Source: an uncultured Treponema sp. (GTDB lineage Bacteria > Spirochaetota > Spirochaetia > Treponematales > Treponemataceae). Taken from it: a stretch of DNA of 64,000 bases. Both the position numbers and the translations under genes were made by a program. Location: the NCBI GenBank assembly GCA_900317625.1, contig ONHK01000011.1, positions 1 through 64,000 on the forward strand. Direction: 5' to 3'. Below are positions 19,301-28,295 of the stretch, in pieces (the stretch's first letter is position 1; each line of letters begins with the position of its first letter). Under the pieces are notes generated by a model. That model saw only the letters and a list, made by a program, of their open reading frames with translations. It ran no database searches and was not told the DNA's origin.

Positions 19301-22300
19301 TTACAACAACTTTAAAATCAAGGTTTTCAATGTCCGATTTTTCAAGATATTCAGAAAATCTGTAAAAATAACCGTCTGCAAAAATCTTTGTTGCAACTTT
19401 TTTAGTTCCTAGATAAAGGTCAAAAGATTTTGTTCCATAAAAAACACCGTCAACAGACCATTCAAAAATAATAAGATTTTCACTGGCTACAGCTTTTGCA
19501 TAAAGTTCACCAAGTTTCCAAGTTTTGTAGTTTCCAGTTCCAACTTCTGTTGTTTCAAGCCAAGCAGATTCAAGTTTATAGGCGGAAACAGCTTTTATTC
19601 TGAATTGATATTTTTTCAAATCAGATTTTTCAGGAAATCCGTCAGAATTTCTGTCAAAATTATAAACAAATGAATTGCCGTAAGATTTTGTAAGTTCAGT
19701 CCAATTTTCCCCAGAATCTTTGCTTATTTGAATTTCAAAAAAATCTGCTTTAAGAGCCGCATCAAAAGTCTCAAAAGGTTGCCAAACCAGATTAATACAA
19801 TCTCTTTGTGCCTGAGCAGTAAAAAAAGTTGGAGCTATAGGATTTAAAGAAACAACAGATTTAAAGTCCATTGAAGCACTTCGGTTTGAAGTATTTCCGC
19901 TTTTGTCGGTTGCAGAAACAGAATATTTATATGAAATCTGCTTTTCTACAATTTCATCAGTGTAAGAAAATTCGCCTACATCAGCTTCGTTTTTTACTTG
20001 CCCTACAATCTGCCATTTATTTACATCGCTTTTTCTTCTGTAAATGGAATAATAGTCAACTCCAGACTCACTATCTGTAGAACCCGAAAAAACAATAACC
20101 GCATTACCACGCTCTGTACTTGTAGCCGATTTTATAGCAGGAACTGTAGGCGGAACAGTATCTGCTTTTGGAAGAGCTTCTATTTTTTCTTCAACATTTT
20201 CTACAGTTCCCAGCGGAGCACTCCAATTTCCGCTAAAAATATCTTTTGCAGTTTTGTGGCTTTCCCAGCGGCTTTCTGCTGTATGAATTAAATGCCAACC
20301 GTTTTCAGTTCCGTCTCCAGTTGGAATTGCTGGCTTTTCCTTGCTGTCATTATAAGTTCTAAATGTTTGCCATTCACGAATATTTTCATATCCAGAATCG
20401 ACTACACCACCAACTGTAAGTTTGTTGTCAAAATTTGGAACGATGTAAGAGCTGTTATCTACATTGAAAATTTCAGGAGCATAATCAACACACTTTAATT
20501 CTGCCGTAAAATCATCACTTGGTATTATTTCCACAATAATCAAAGGGAGCGTTAAAGAATTCCTTGTTCCAAAAACAAATAAATCGCCTTCTGCAAGCTC
20601 GTTTGCGTCCAATGGTGTTGAAAAATAACATGAGTTTTCCAAAAGTCTTGGTTGACTCAAAAAATAGGTAGAAAGACTGCCGTCCTGCTTTCTCACTCTT
20701 AACCCATAGCCATAAGAATTATCAGTTCCATACGAAAGCAAAAATTTTGTATCGGTCGTAATTCCTTTAATTTTTCCCTCTTCATTAAAAATCAAACTTT
20801 TTATACGTCCATAAGATTTTCCTGTTAATGCAGCATCGCCAGAATATTCAATAAGATCACCTTTTTGGCACATAAGACATTCAATGTCAGTTTTTATTGT
20901 GTAAATCGACCTTCTAAGATTTGAAACCGCATTTTGGTATCTTGCAAATTTAAAGACTTGTTCCGCATTTGTAATTCCCCAAACAGAAGTTTCTTGCCTA
21001 GTTTTTGGAAGATTTTTAGAATCAATAAGTCCATCCGTAGTATTAAAAACAGAACGAGTGTTTTGAGTAAAACCAGAGTTTTCATCAATAAAGTTGTAAT
21101 CTAGCTGGTCAGGAATATCAGCCATTACAATTGATTCAGAAAAGTCAATTGAATTTCTTGGCGTAAAAAGCTGTACAGGAGAACTTTTTTTCTCATCTAT
21201 AACAACACTGAATTTTCCATCGATTTTTACGATTGAAGCTCTTCCAACAGAGGCAATAGAACTAAATAATTCCGAAATAGTCATTGAATCTGTCAAAACC
21301 GCATTAAAGTAATATTTGTGCTCTTCGCAAAATGTATGCCATTTTTCAAATGAAGCCCAATCAATATCTTCGTCAGAAATTGGACTGCTATTAATTTTGC
21401 CTCTCATTGCATAAAGAACTTCGGAAGCAGGATTTTGTGTAAGTTTTTCAACCCATGCTTGTGCTCCAGAACCATTGCCAGTGTAATCAGGAATTTTTGA
21501 CTGGACTATACAGTTAAAATTATCAATGATTCCCTGTGCCATATCAGAAGCCTTTATTGCAATTACAGCAATAAGCAAATCTTTTTGGCGTTCTGCATTA
21601 ATAGGTCGTTCATCTGTATATGAGCGAATAGAGCCCAAATAGACTGTATCAACCTGTTTTGAGCTGGAACGGTCTTCTGTAACTCTTTCAACTTTTACAG
21701 TATATTTTCCAGGTTCTAGTTTTCCAGAATAATGTGAAACTCTTATAGTTTTTGTGTCTTTTTTAGAAAAATTCCAGTCTTCAATAAGTTTGTATTTACT
21801 GTCATCTTCGTCTTCTTTTTTATACCAGGCTTTTACACGGCAGTCTAAATAGTCAACATTTCCTTCATCATTATATTGAAAAAGCCCAGATAGCCAGAAT
21901 ATATCAACATTGATTGCAGTGCAGTTATCAGCTGTAGTTCTAATAATTGCCCCGGAACTGCCAGAATCATTCGTGTGCTTTAAAACAGCATTAACCATGT
22001 CCTCTTTTACATATTTTGAAAAATATGCTGGCGATGAACCGTCTTTTATAATCTGCATATCAACAAGTGCATCTTTTCTTTCAAGGATTTTGTTTATATC
22101 TTTTGTAGAAGAAAAATCTGCAAGTTTAGTATCACCAAGTTTTATGGAATCAAGTTCAATTTCGCTGTTGTTATATCCAAGACAAAAAAGCTGATGAATC
22201 CATTGAGAGCCATCGCGGTTATCTACAAAAGTATAAGTTTTGCTTGCAACATCTGCATTTATAAGATGTCGTCCAAAAACAACTGGCAAAGAACCATACT

Positions 22301-22772
22301 GCCGTTCTTGATTCCTTGCACCTTTTATTGAAGGGTCTTGTTCAGGACTTACACGGTCTTTTACAGTAGGAACATTTACCTGTGAATTATAAAGAACAAC
22401 TCCGCCGGCAAGAACTCCTGCTCCGCTCATAATCAATGCAGAGCCTATAAAACCGCCAACGGCAGGAATAAAACATGCGGCAATTCCAAGAGCCATAAGA
22501 ATACCGCCACCCCATTTCATCCCTTCGCCAACTTGCTTGTTGTCTGCACCTTCTCCTTCTGGAACAATTCTTATGTAAACACGGCTATTTTCTTTTGGAA
22601 CCTGGTCAAAATCTTTTGTTATACGCTCATCTTCAACAAAAATAATCGCATTTTTTATATTTGTATTTGTGTGTAAAGAATTAAAAATATTCTGAATGGA
22701 ATCTTGCTCAATAATTGAATCTTCATATTTTTCTGAAAACGGATGAATCTGAGTTCTTAGTCTTAATGCCAT
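16347..22772 (-). CDS. Tail tip attachment protein (lambda gpJ-like central fibre)
   Basis: At 2141 residues this is the largest gene of the window. The N-terminal third has the J-type layout: a hydrophobic glycine-rich patch (GGGILMALGIAACFIPAVGGFIG, abridged to that character) and KGARNQERQYGSLPVVFGRH, which is typical of J proteins. The middle has several fibronectin type III-like segments (PPTVPAIKSATSTERG, APTFFTAQAQRDCINLVWQPF). Near the end is a short collagen-like Gly-X-Y piece (KGETGATGPQGKQGQ) before a fibre-like tip. It binds the host surface and starts DNA delivery. It overlaps the upstream NlpC/P60 gene by 50 bp. Confidence 0.85.
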   Translation of the reverse strand: MALRLRTQIHPFSEKYEDSIIEQDSIQNIFNSLHTNTNIKNAIIFVEDERITKDFDQVPKENSRVYIRIVPEGEGADNKQVGEGMKWGGGILMALGIAACFIPAVGGFIGSALIMSGAGVLAGGVVLYNSQVNVPTVKDRVSPEQDPSIKGARNQERQYGSLPVVFGRHLINADVASKTYTFVDNRDGSQWIHQLFCLGYNNSEIELDSIKLGDTKLADFSSTKDINKILERKDALVDMQIIKDGSSPAYFSKYVKEDMVNAVLKHTNDSGSSGAIIRTTADNCTAINVDIFWLSGLFQYNDEGNVDYLDCRVKAWYKKEDEDDSKYKLIEDWNFSKKDTKTIRVSHYSGKLEPGKYTVKVERVTEDRSSSKQVDTVYLGSIRSYTDERPINAERQKDLLIAVIAIKASDMAQGIIDNFNCIVQSKIPDYTGNGSGAQAWVEKLTQNPASEVLYAMRGKINSSPISDEDIDWASFEKWHTFCEEHKYYFNAVLTDSMTISELFSSIASVGRASIVKIDGKFSVVIDEKKSSPVQLFTPRNSIDFSESIVMADIPDQLDYNFIDENSGFTQNTRSVFNTTDGLIDSKNLPKTRQETSVWGITNAEQVFKFARYQNAVSNLRRSIYTIKTDIECLMCQKGDLIEYSGDAALTGKSYGRIKSLIFNEEGKIKGITTDTKFLLSYGTDNSYGYGLRVRKQDGSLSTYFLSQPRLLENSCYFSTPLDANELAEGDLFVFGTRNSLTLPLIIVEIIPSDDFTAELKCVDYAPEIFNVDNSSYIVPNFDNKLTVGGVVDSGYENIREWQTFRTYNDSKEKPAIPTGDGTENGWHLIHTAESRWESHKTAKDIFSGNWSAPLGTVENVEEKIEALPKADTVPPTVPAIKSATSTERGNAVIVFSGSTDSESGVDYYSIYRRKSDVNKWQIVGQVKNEADVGEFSYTDEIVEKQISYKYSVSATDKSGNTSNRSASMDFKSVVSLNPIAPTFFTAQAQRDCINLVWQPFETFDAALKADFFEIQISKDSGENWTELTKSYGNSFVYNFDRNSDGFPEKSDLKKYQFRIKAVSAYKLESAWLETTEVGTGNYKTWKLGELYAKAVASENLIIFEWSVDGVFYGTKSFDLYLGTKKVATKIFADGYFYRFSEYLEKSDIENLDFKVVVSTEADSKESERIEIDVSSYKTYKITKPSVTAYADKQGIHISWSDNTSDYYLKPAYKLTIDGKEVLSAADTLDYSWLFEENTYPTKAEVLAHTIILSVSTDADSVEISDIATDISVFKGWIPDVPDIKLSVSGRTVPVSWNIQSDNVYDFLGCELQVSKGYKVTAGKYSVITDESELEWFAPALGLNPYDSLENYKKGDKDGYLSVKGSSVAFSVPLFGQDNDGAMNTMYVYRARAFTKGGKSGWSDACFVEVKPVSAYDVVKAWDINDSGKKVKIDGALGANQIFVNELSAVCANLGYITDGALQGDQYNYWAVNDTVLKDGSTLHKGAFRVGGVNKYIKVIPKVENGAVIDYDVELHVGDFSMSATGTLIEGGYFTVKDSKSNVLFQLTPEKAMIQVNEGTYNSNELIDIYASSATTSPTELRTAENYHWFDSKLYFAEVTENSSSSYTISVYEVSGKTTALKRTLNAVTKDYWFKDGYIYYNSTTTILFKKKNCIKKTKISNGSNTNYTDLGNKPDFTEIAYFGDYIMYLDDSDSDNKLLYLYNLTTNTKSESFNASNKTISIAAATDDSNYIYVMLTASFVTIFLRFSKSNMTWEVTGSTFIPRGDVSEFSKNLQIKDGGITVFCRFGFFPTNTSTANQEGIVMLENPMFEFANNLDNLSAISNITIYGNDVSSSEADKSVYIPIYSNDNKIYVQNLEDYCIYSVDKFLSESEVECYGAVWKGSVSYKKVQSLSEKNGEIGNTITACCCFSFKDEQEDNNSFLFCGLKVFQNTETSGYNEVCVVGSYESEQYNKKTKAVYETGIGFTGIYFNSLNNTYRYVTDTGAYLEFDENGKLITAKGETGATGPQGKQGQSAGFGDITASVDANIGTPEVTVTTKGFDSKKYIDFAFKNLKGKQGEPGVSVVKVEQIETSTEDGGTNKIRVTLSNGSISDFVIKNGTSAKIDTNSAYTWTERQTFSGGLRIPTKAPASPQNGDIWIS

Positions 22773-23160
22773 AATATCCTTCTATTCGGTTTTTAAGGTC
22801 ATAGTCAGAAAGTCTTTGCAAAACAGTTCCAACTTTTTTCACCGTATGAAGTATATAATTGTCTCCGGCATAAATGGCTAAGTGGGTAGGCAGTCCTTGA
22901 TTCAGAATAACAACTAAGTTTCCAAGTTCAGGAACTTTTTTTCTTGTTCCTACAAGCAAAGGTTTGTATTTATTTACAAGCGGATTTGTTTGATTTGTAG
23001 CAAGGGCATTTTCATATTGATTAGAAAGAAGAGGCAACTCATATTCAAACTGTTCTTTCCAAACAAGGCGAACAAGACCATAGCAGTCAACACCATCACG
23101 TGTTCTTCCACCAGAAACAAAAGGAATACCAATGTAATTTTTTGCCCATGCTGCTATCAT
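22723..23160 (-). CDS. NlpC/P60-type tail assembly peptidase (lambda gpK-like)
   Basis: A 145-residue cysteine-peptidase-fold protein. The catalytic Cys is in RTRDGVDCYGLVRLVW and the His in GLPTHLAIYAGDNYILH, both in the right order for NlpC/P60. In lambda-like phages this K protein sits between L and J and helps the tail tip cross the cell wall. Gene order here is M-like, L-like, K-like, J-like, as in lambda. No strong ribosome site is visible before its ATG. Confidence 0.8.
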   Translation of the reverse strand: MIAAWAKNYIGIPFVSGGRTRDGVDCYGLVRLVWKEQFEYELPLLSNQYENALATNQTNPLVNKYKPLLVGTRKKVPELGNLVVILNQGLPTHLAIYAGDNYILHTVKKVGTVLQRLSDYDLKNRIEGYYGIKTKNSDSSVFRKI

Positions 23161-23190
23161 TTTTTATTATAATTTCCACATTTATTTTTG

Positions 23191-23664
23191 TTAAAAAAGA
23201 CCAGGAAAATTCTGCGGATTATAAACACCTTCTGGAATCTTTCTGTCATAAACATAAAAATCGTAAAGTTCACCGCTCACCGTTGACTTGTTTATTGTTA
23301 CATCTCGCAAAATAAATCGCAGAGGACCTCTTTCAATAATATCAGGAGTCTGAGCCATTACAACAGAAATTGTGGCATATATTTTTTTCTGTGCTGCATT
23401 TGCCTTTTTTATAGTAGCACTTATTATCTGGTCAACATTGTCAACAACAAGTTGGCAAGGCTGAATAGAACCATCTTCTGTTTGAGAAGGAAGCACAACC
23501 TTAAAAGCAGCAGGAACATAAGTCTGACCATTAGAAACAATAGACTGAGTATTGTCAACAAAATATAAAGTTTCATAACCTTGTGCTTCAACCTTTAAAA
23601 GATGAAGAAACACCGCAGAACTTTCAGGTTTTACAATTTCTGTTTTTGCACTTTTACTTATCAT
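23191..23664 (-). CDS. Minor tail protein, DUF1833/gpL-like
   Basis: A 157-residue protein matching the DUF1833 tail family: an early FLHLLKVEAQGYETLYFVDN block, a YVPAAFKVVLP strand, and the end PPLRFILRD/TVSGELYDFYVYDRKIP/PQNFPGLF type motif. The ATG at 23664 is chosen because it overlaps the upstream stop by 4 bp, a coupled start. Located where lambda has L. Confidence 0.7.
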   Translation of the reverse strand: MISKSAKTEIVKPESSAVFLHLLKVEAQGYETLYFVDNTQSIVSNGQTYVPAAFKVVLPSQTEDGSIQPCQLVVDNVDQIISATIKKANAAQKKIYATISVVMAQTPDIIERGPLRFILRDVTINKSTVSGELYDFYVYDRKIPEGVYNPQNFPGLF

Positions 23665-24017
23665 GGAAGCCTCTCTAGTGGCAATGTTATTTCCCAAAGA
23701 CCGCTGTCATTGCCAGTTTCAGTTGGTTCATCTGTAAATCTGAATTCTTCAATTATTCCTGTCTGTGGATTTTTCATTTTAAAACGCAAAGTTCCAAATC
23801 CTAAAGAGTCTGTAAAAAAAGAATCCAAGACTTTACGTTTTTCTTCTGTTAAAATCAACTTACAGGAAAAGACTTTTGGAACAGCAGTAAATCTCTGTCT
23901 TTGCTTTGCAGGTCCTGCATCCATTTCAGTTCTTATTACAGCCTTTGCATAATTTGCACCAAGCCCCGAAATCATAGGAATAGGCAAATCGCTTGGCCAT
24001 TTTATGGAAGTTGCCAT
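23661..24017 (-). CDS. Minor tail protein (gpM-like position)
   Basis: A 118-residue protein. It starts with WPSDLPIP, has a Tyr-Ala-Lys core, then a block that reads LDSFFTDSLGFGTLRFKMKNPQTG and ends in a Trp-Glu-Ile-Thr-Leu-Pro strand. This pattern is seen in short phage tail proteins downstream of the tape measure. It shares the last base of the tape measure gene at 24017 and overlaps the next gene by 4 bp. Function is assigned by position. Confidence 0.6.
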   Translation of the reverse strand: MATSIKWPSDLPIPMISGLGANYAKAVIRTEMDAGPAKQRQRFTAVPKVFSCKLILTEEKRKVLDSFFTDSLGFGTLRFKMKNPQTGIIEEFRFTDEPTETGNDSGLWEITLPLERLP

Positions 24018-26455
24018 TAAACACCCCTTACTTTTAGCCCGAACCTTGAAGAAAAAGTCTTGTCAAAACTTCCTTTATTTATTGCACTTTTCATAGAGCC
24101 AACAATTATGTCAACAACCTTTCTTCCGTCACTGCCAGTTGATTCTTTTGTTTCTACAGAATCATTCGCATACACATTTACAATAACAGTTTCGCTTTCA
24201 GAATTTCCGTTTTCTGTACCATTGACTGCAACACCTAAAGAACCGTCCGCACCACGCTTTAAAGGCATTATAGCTTCTGGACCAGCTTCTCCCATAAGAC
24301 CGTTTCCAAAACCGCTGCCATTTGCAAAACGAAATGTGGTCGGGCGATCAACAATTGAATTTGTAAAGACCCCACCGTTTGCAAAAGCAACTCTTCCGTT
24401 TTTGTCGTAAATTCCGCCGTCTGCATTTGCCTGCGTTGAAGAATCGGAAGTTCTTCCATTCACAAAGCCCGATGTAATAGCAGTTGCACCAGCTGCGGTA
24501 ATAAAGCCTAATCCCATTGCCCATTGACCTTGTGCAATAAGCTGCAAACCAGCCTGTAAAAACATAGTCGGAAGTTGATTCAAAATCTGCTGTGCCATAT
24601 CCGCCAAAGCCTGCGTAAGAGACTCTCCGGCATCTTTGCCTTCTCCAAGAGCCTGCCCAAATGACTCAAGCCCACTTAAAGTCGCATCAAAAGAAACAGA
24701 GGCAAGGTTTGTTCCTAAATTAGAAAGAACGCTAGCACTTTCCTTGTCAAGTTTTGAAAACTTTTCAAGAACATTTTCAATTCCAGTACTGAACATTTCT
24801 TCCCAGGAGTCAAATCCATCGTGGGTATTTTTTATTTGCTCATCAAGGTTTTTCCAGCGGTCAATAAGAAGCTGTACAAATCCATCTGTAGAAGTAAAAC
24901 TTTCATCAATTTTGTTTGGGTCAATACTGAATAAAGAAACCAAAACTTCCTGAATCTGTTCCTTTTCATCTTTTAAGGAATTGGAAAGTCTGAAACTTAT
25001 TCCCAAACTCTGTGCTGTAAGCCGCTTTCCTTGCGTTTGAGCTTGTATTCCGTCAATAAATTGCTGCCCGGCTTCCTTTCCTGTTTCAAAAGTATTTATA
25101 TCAACACCGGTAAGTTCAGAAAGCCAGCTTTGCCAGGTCTTTTTTCCATATATGCTAAGCGTTTTTATTTTAATCTTTATTTGCTTTTCCAAATAATCCA
25201 ATTGGTTCAAGGCTTGGGAAGTATCAATTCCTGTTGTGGTGCTTAAAAGCTCATTTCTGTTTTTAGCAATTTTTTCAAGTTCCTGATTGAATGATATAAG
25301 CTGCTTTGCTGGATCTTGCTTTGCCATTTTATCATATTCGGTATTTATCGAATACATCAAATCATTGATAGCATTTTCAGCTTCACGGCGTTCGTTTGCG
25401 GCTTTTTGAAGTTGTTGTTCTTGATGTGCAGCTTCTTTTAATGCTTCTTTTAATAAAGCCACTTCATGCCGCCAAGCATCAAGATTAACTATAGAATTGT
25501 TGATTTTTTCTGTATCGCCAGTTTCTAACGCCTTTTTATATTCTTTTTGCCAAATTTCAAGTTGAAGTGTTGCCTCTTCCAGTCTTTCTGTATCAGAAAG
25601 TTTGTCATAAAACTCATTGTAACTATCAGTTTGCAAAGCTATAAGTTTTTTTGCATTTTGAACCCCATCATCAAAACTATCTGCAAGAAACAAAAGGCTA
25701 TCCTGTATAATGTTACTTAATTTTGAGCCATCAAATTCATTTCCCAAATCACTTATAAATTTTCCGACCCCTTCAAGAACTTTTCCCCAAGCATTTTTTA
25801 TCTGCGTAACAGAATCCGCCGCCGCTTGTGACGCACCGCCAAAAGTTCCTGCAAGCTCGTCAAGAATGATTTTTTGTGCACCTGCCACATTGTTTGTTTC
25901 AAGCATATCCTGGATCACTTTTTTCTGTGCTGCCGAAAAATTAAATCCCTGTTTTTTCAAAGAATCCATTCCGTTTACAGGGTCGTCCAAAGCCTTGCCA
26001 ACAGACTGAGCGGCACTCTTCAAGTCTGTTCCCATAACTTGAGCCATATCCAGAATAGCCTTTGTTGCCTGCTCAAAATTTTCTCCGCTTATATTCTTGA
26101 ATCCCAAAAGAACAGACTGCATCTGCATTATTGACTTGCCGTCAAAGTTTGTTACTTTTTCAAGGGAATCTGCCATGGAATTAAGCTGTTCGGCACTAGT
26201 CCAGGCGTTCGCACCGGTAGCCTTTACCGTAGAAGAAAGAACCGCCAGCACCTGTTTTTGACTGTTATATGCAGAAAAAGACTGTGCTGTAAATTTTACT
26301 AAAGATTTTATTGCCAAGGCATCCGAAATCCTTTTTCCAAGAGTCTTAAAAAGGTCAGAAGTTGATTTTGTCTGCTTATCAAGCTGCTTCATATTGGAAA
26401 CAGCACGTTCTACTTCCGCAGTCACAAGAACTTTAAGTTCATCTGTTAGTTCCAT
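24017..26455 (-). CDS. Tail tape measure protein
   Basis: An 812-residue protein that should set tail length and reach the host membrane during DNA entry. The N-terminal region carries the tape-measure pattern MELTDELKVLVTAEVERAVSN, ALDDPVNGMDSLKKQGFNFSAAQ and FGGASQAAADS, followed by long coiled-coil (about 270-420). A hydrophobic Gly/Ala stretch lies at about 640-670. The C-terminus has GLMGEAGPEAIMPLKRGADGSLGV, a widespread tape-measure end motif. It overlaps the frameshifted chaperone extension by 17 bp, as is usual in long-tailed phages. Confidence 0.9.
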   Translation of the reverse strand: MELTDELKVLVTAEVERAVSNMKQLDKQTKSTSDLFKTLGKRISDALAIKSLVKFTAQSFSAYNSQKQVLAVLSSTVKATGANAWTSAEQLNSMADSLEKVTNFDGKSIMQMQSVLLGFKNISGENFEQATKAILDMAQVMGTDLKSAAQSVGKALDDPVNGMDSLKKQGFNFSAAQKKVIQDMLETNNVAGAQKIILDELAGTFGGASQAAADSVTQIKNAWGKVLEGVGKFISDLGNEFDGSKLSNIIQDSLLFLADSFDDGVQNAKKLIALQTDSYNEFYDKLSDTERLEEATLQLEIWQKEYKKALETGDTEKINNSIVNLDAWRHEVALLKEALKEAAHQEQQLQKAANERREAENAINDLMYSINTEYDKMAKQDPAKQLISFNQELEKIAKNRNELLSTTTGIDTSQALNQLDYLEKQIKIKIKTLSIYGKKTWQSWLSELTGVDINTFETGKEAGQQFIDGIQAQTQGKRLTAQSLGISFRLSNSLKDEKEQIQEVLVSLFSIDPNKIDESFTSTDGFVQLLIDRWKNLDEQIKNTHDGFDSWEEMFSTGIENVLEKFSKLDKESASVLSNLGTNLASVSFDATLSGLESFGQALGEGKDAGESLTQALADMAQQILNQLPTMFLQAGLQLIAQGQWAMGLGFITAAGATAITSGFVNGRTSDSSTQANADGGIYDKNGRVAFANGGVFTNSIVDRPTTFRFANGSGFGNGLMGEAGPEAIMPLKRGADGSLGVAVNGTENGNSESETVIVNVYANDSVETKESTGSDGRKVVDIIVGSMKSAINKGSFDKTFSSRFGLKVRGV

Positions 26456-26750
26456 TTTTTCTTTCCTCCGCCTCTTGTTCCCTAATTTTTGCCAACGCTA
26501 TATCAAACAATTCTACAACGGCAAAAACAGTTGCTGGCAATGCAAGGTAACCACATTGATATGGAAATCCATAGTTCTTTATCCGTTGCCACAAAAGCAG
26601 AGCGTTCCAAAAGTCTTGTGAAAGATATTTTTTGATTTCTTTTCTTTTGATTTTTTTATTACAGACAATAAGAGAAGCCTCGTCATATTCGGCTGACCAT
26701 TTTTCCTTATGCCAACCGTCATAGACGAGGTTAAAAGCTATTTCAAGATT
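26439..26750 (-). CDS. Frameshift extension of the tail assembly chaperone (T-like part)
   Basis: This frame has no start codon of its own. It is entered by a -1 shift in the A9 run (26749-26757) near the end of the upstream gene, giving 103 more residues (Asn-Leu-Glu-Ile-Ala-Phe-Asn-Leu, YDGWHKEKWSAEYDEASLIV, DFWNALLLWQRIKNYGFPY). It stops at 26439-26441, inside the tape measure start. The G/GT arrangement with a slippery A-run is conserved in long-tailed phages. The fused product would be about 232 residues. Confidence 0.75.
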   Translation of the reverse strand, partial: NLEIAFNLVYDGWHKEKWSAEYDEASLIVCNKKIKRKEIKKYLSQDFWNALLLWQRIKNYGFPYQCGYLALPATVFAVVELFDIALAKIREQEAEERKNGTNR

Positions 26751-27136
26751 TTTTTTTCTGATTCAGTTATGCTGTCAGAGGCAACCTCAATGCAAATAAG
26801 GTTTACAAGTGCCTTTGATTCATAAAAAACAGCTTCGGAAAGTTCCTTGCCATTTTTGATTTTACTCAAAGATTTTTTTCCGTCGCAGGAAGTTTCCTCA
26901 ACTTCAAGGTTTTTAATTTCGCCCACACAGTCATGCAGAATCTTTGAAACATTGAATTTTGAATCCGCCGTTACAGTGCCGTCGTCAGCTTTTCTTACAC
27001 TCACTTTTGAAAGCTCATTTTGGTTTTCAACAGTAGGACGTATAATTTCAATCTGAAGCTGCTTGTCGTCCTCAAGTTTTAGGTTGTCGCCAATATCCGG
27101 CACAAACCAATATTTTCTGATTGCAGTAAATTTCAT
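26738..27136 (-). CDS. Tail assembly chaperone (G-like), with programmed frameshift site
   Basis: A 132-residue protein between the tail tube and tape measure genes, the standard place for the chaperone that coats the tape measure during assembly. Frame-0 codons at the end read GAA AAA AAA ATC TTG AAA TAG; slipping back one base on A AAA AAA continues into the 103-codon extension. The sequence itself has few family marks. Identification rests on position, size and the slippery site. Confidence 0.75.
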   Translation of the reverse strand: MKFTAIRKYWFVPDIGDNLKLEDDKQLQIEIIRPTVENQNELSKVSVRKADDGTVTADSKFNVSKILHDCVGEIKNLEVEETSCDGKKSLSKIKNGKELSEAVFYESKALVNLICIEVASDSITESEKKILK

Positions 27137-27174
27137 AATTCCTCACATAAAAAGTTTTGTCTTGATTTCTAGTT

Positions 27175-27861
27175 TTATTCTTTTACAGTGTAATAAATCA
27201 CACCGGGATTATTTCCGCCATCAACTTTATAGTTGAAGTTAAAATTCTGCTCACCGTCCAAAGGCTTATCCATCTGAACGCTTTCCACAATGACCGGAAA
27301 ATGTTCCCATACGGCAGTTTCGCCAGGAATATCTGTTTCCCTTCTGCTCATCATAAAATCAAGGTTTCTCTGTTTTGCAGGCAGCCTTGTTATATGAGTT
27401 CCATCATCAACAGAAATTTCTTCAAATTGATTCAAAAGTTCGCGCTGAGCATCTGAATCGGTTTCAAAAGTTCCGTTGATTGTTCCGTTTGAATCCGTAA
27501 AAGCACCTGTAATCCATTCGCGAATTCCGCTTTCAAGGTTTTCCTGTGTTGAAACATCAAAGCTAGAACCCTGTTTCTGGTTTGAAACATCCTTTACAAA
27601 ACCAATCAAAGCAAGTTCCAAAGGAATTACAGAATCGCCTGTTGCAAGCTCCTGTTCTTTCCACAAATGCACAATTTGACCGACTTTTACACTTTTTCCG
27701 CCAGAAATTGAACTGTCTAAGGCCGGAAAAGAAGTGTTTTCCGACGCTATGGATTTTATTTTGTAGAATCCAGATTTTTCAATTTTTACGCTTTCGCCGC
27801 CATTAAGAATTTCACCTTCCTTTATTGAATAAAGTTTTCCATCTTTTCCACCTGGTTTCAT
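27175..27861 (-). CDS. Major tail tube protein
   Basis: A 228-residue beta-rich protein lying between the tail-terminator-like gene and the chaperone, the usual tube position in siphoviruses. The C-terminal half has FPVIVESVQMDKPLDGEQNFNFNYKVDGG, typical of phage tube proteins whose last strands form the hexameric ring. Ribosome site GGAGG lies before the ATG at 27861. No clear family name can be given from sequence alone. Confidence 0.7.
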   Translation of the reverse strand: MKPGGKDGKLYSIKEGEILNGGESVKIEKSGFYKIKSIASENTSFPALDSSISGGKSVKVGQIVHLWKEQELATGDSVIPLELALIGFVKDVSNQKQGSSFDVSTQENLESGIREWITGAFTDSNGTINGTFETDSDAQRELLNQFEEISVDDGTHITRLPAKQRNLDFMMSRRETDIPGETAVWEHFPVIVESVQMDKPLDGEQNFNFNYKVDGGNNPGVIYYTVKE

Positions 27862-27878
27862 TTTGAACCTCCAAAAGT

Positions 27879-28295
27879 CTATTGCAATAATCTTGACGGC
27901 AAATCAATTTCAATTCTGTACGGAATGTAATATTCAGCACTCATTGAACCGTCATTATCACTAGGATATATCCAGCCAGCACTTCCGCGGCTGAACCAGT
28001 AGGCACGCAAGGGAACATTTCCAACCAGAACATTCATATACTCGCTTGAAAGTGCAATGATTTTCCGTTTAAGTTCGATTGTTTTTGTAAGCCATTTAAA
28101 ATGCGTTCCGCCTGTTCTGTATTCAGCAAAAAAAATCAGCTTTTCACCACCGTTTCCGTTTTCTGCAATATCTTGATATTGAATTTCAATATGTGCAGTG
28201 GAGTTTTTTGCAGTTTGAGGAAGAATAAAAGTTTCAAAACCAAGTTCTTCCTTTATTGCCGTTTTTAGTCCATCAATTATTTCTTCTGCCGTCAT
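27879..28295 (-). CDS. Tail-terminator-like protein (Mu gp37 position)
   Basis: A 138-residue protein starting MTAEEIIDGLKTAIKEELG, a helical opening common to tail terminator and gp37-type proteins, with later beta strands (AHIEIQYQDIAENG, RIEIDLPSRL). It lies between the virion-morphogenesis protein and the tube gene. It overlaps the upstream gene by 4 bp. Its job is assigned by order and size. Confidence 0.6.
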   Translation of the reverse strand: MTAEEIIDGLKTAIKEELGFETFILPQTAKNSTAHIEIQYQDIAENGNGGEKLIFFAEYRTGGTHFKWLTKTIELKRKIIALSSEYMNVLVGNVPLRAYWFSRGSAGWIYPSDNDGSMSAEYYIPYRIEIDLPSRLLQ

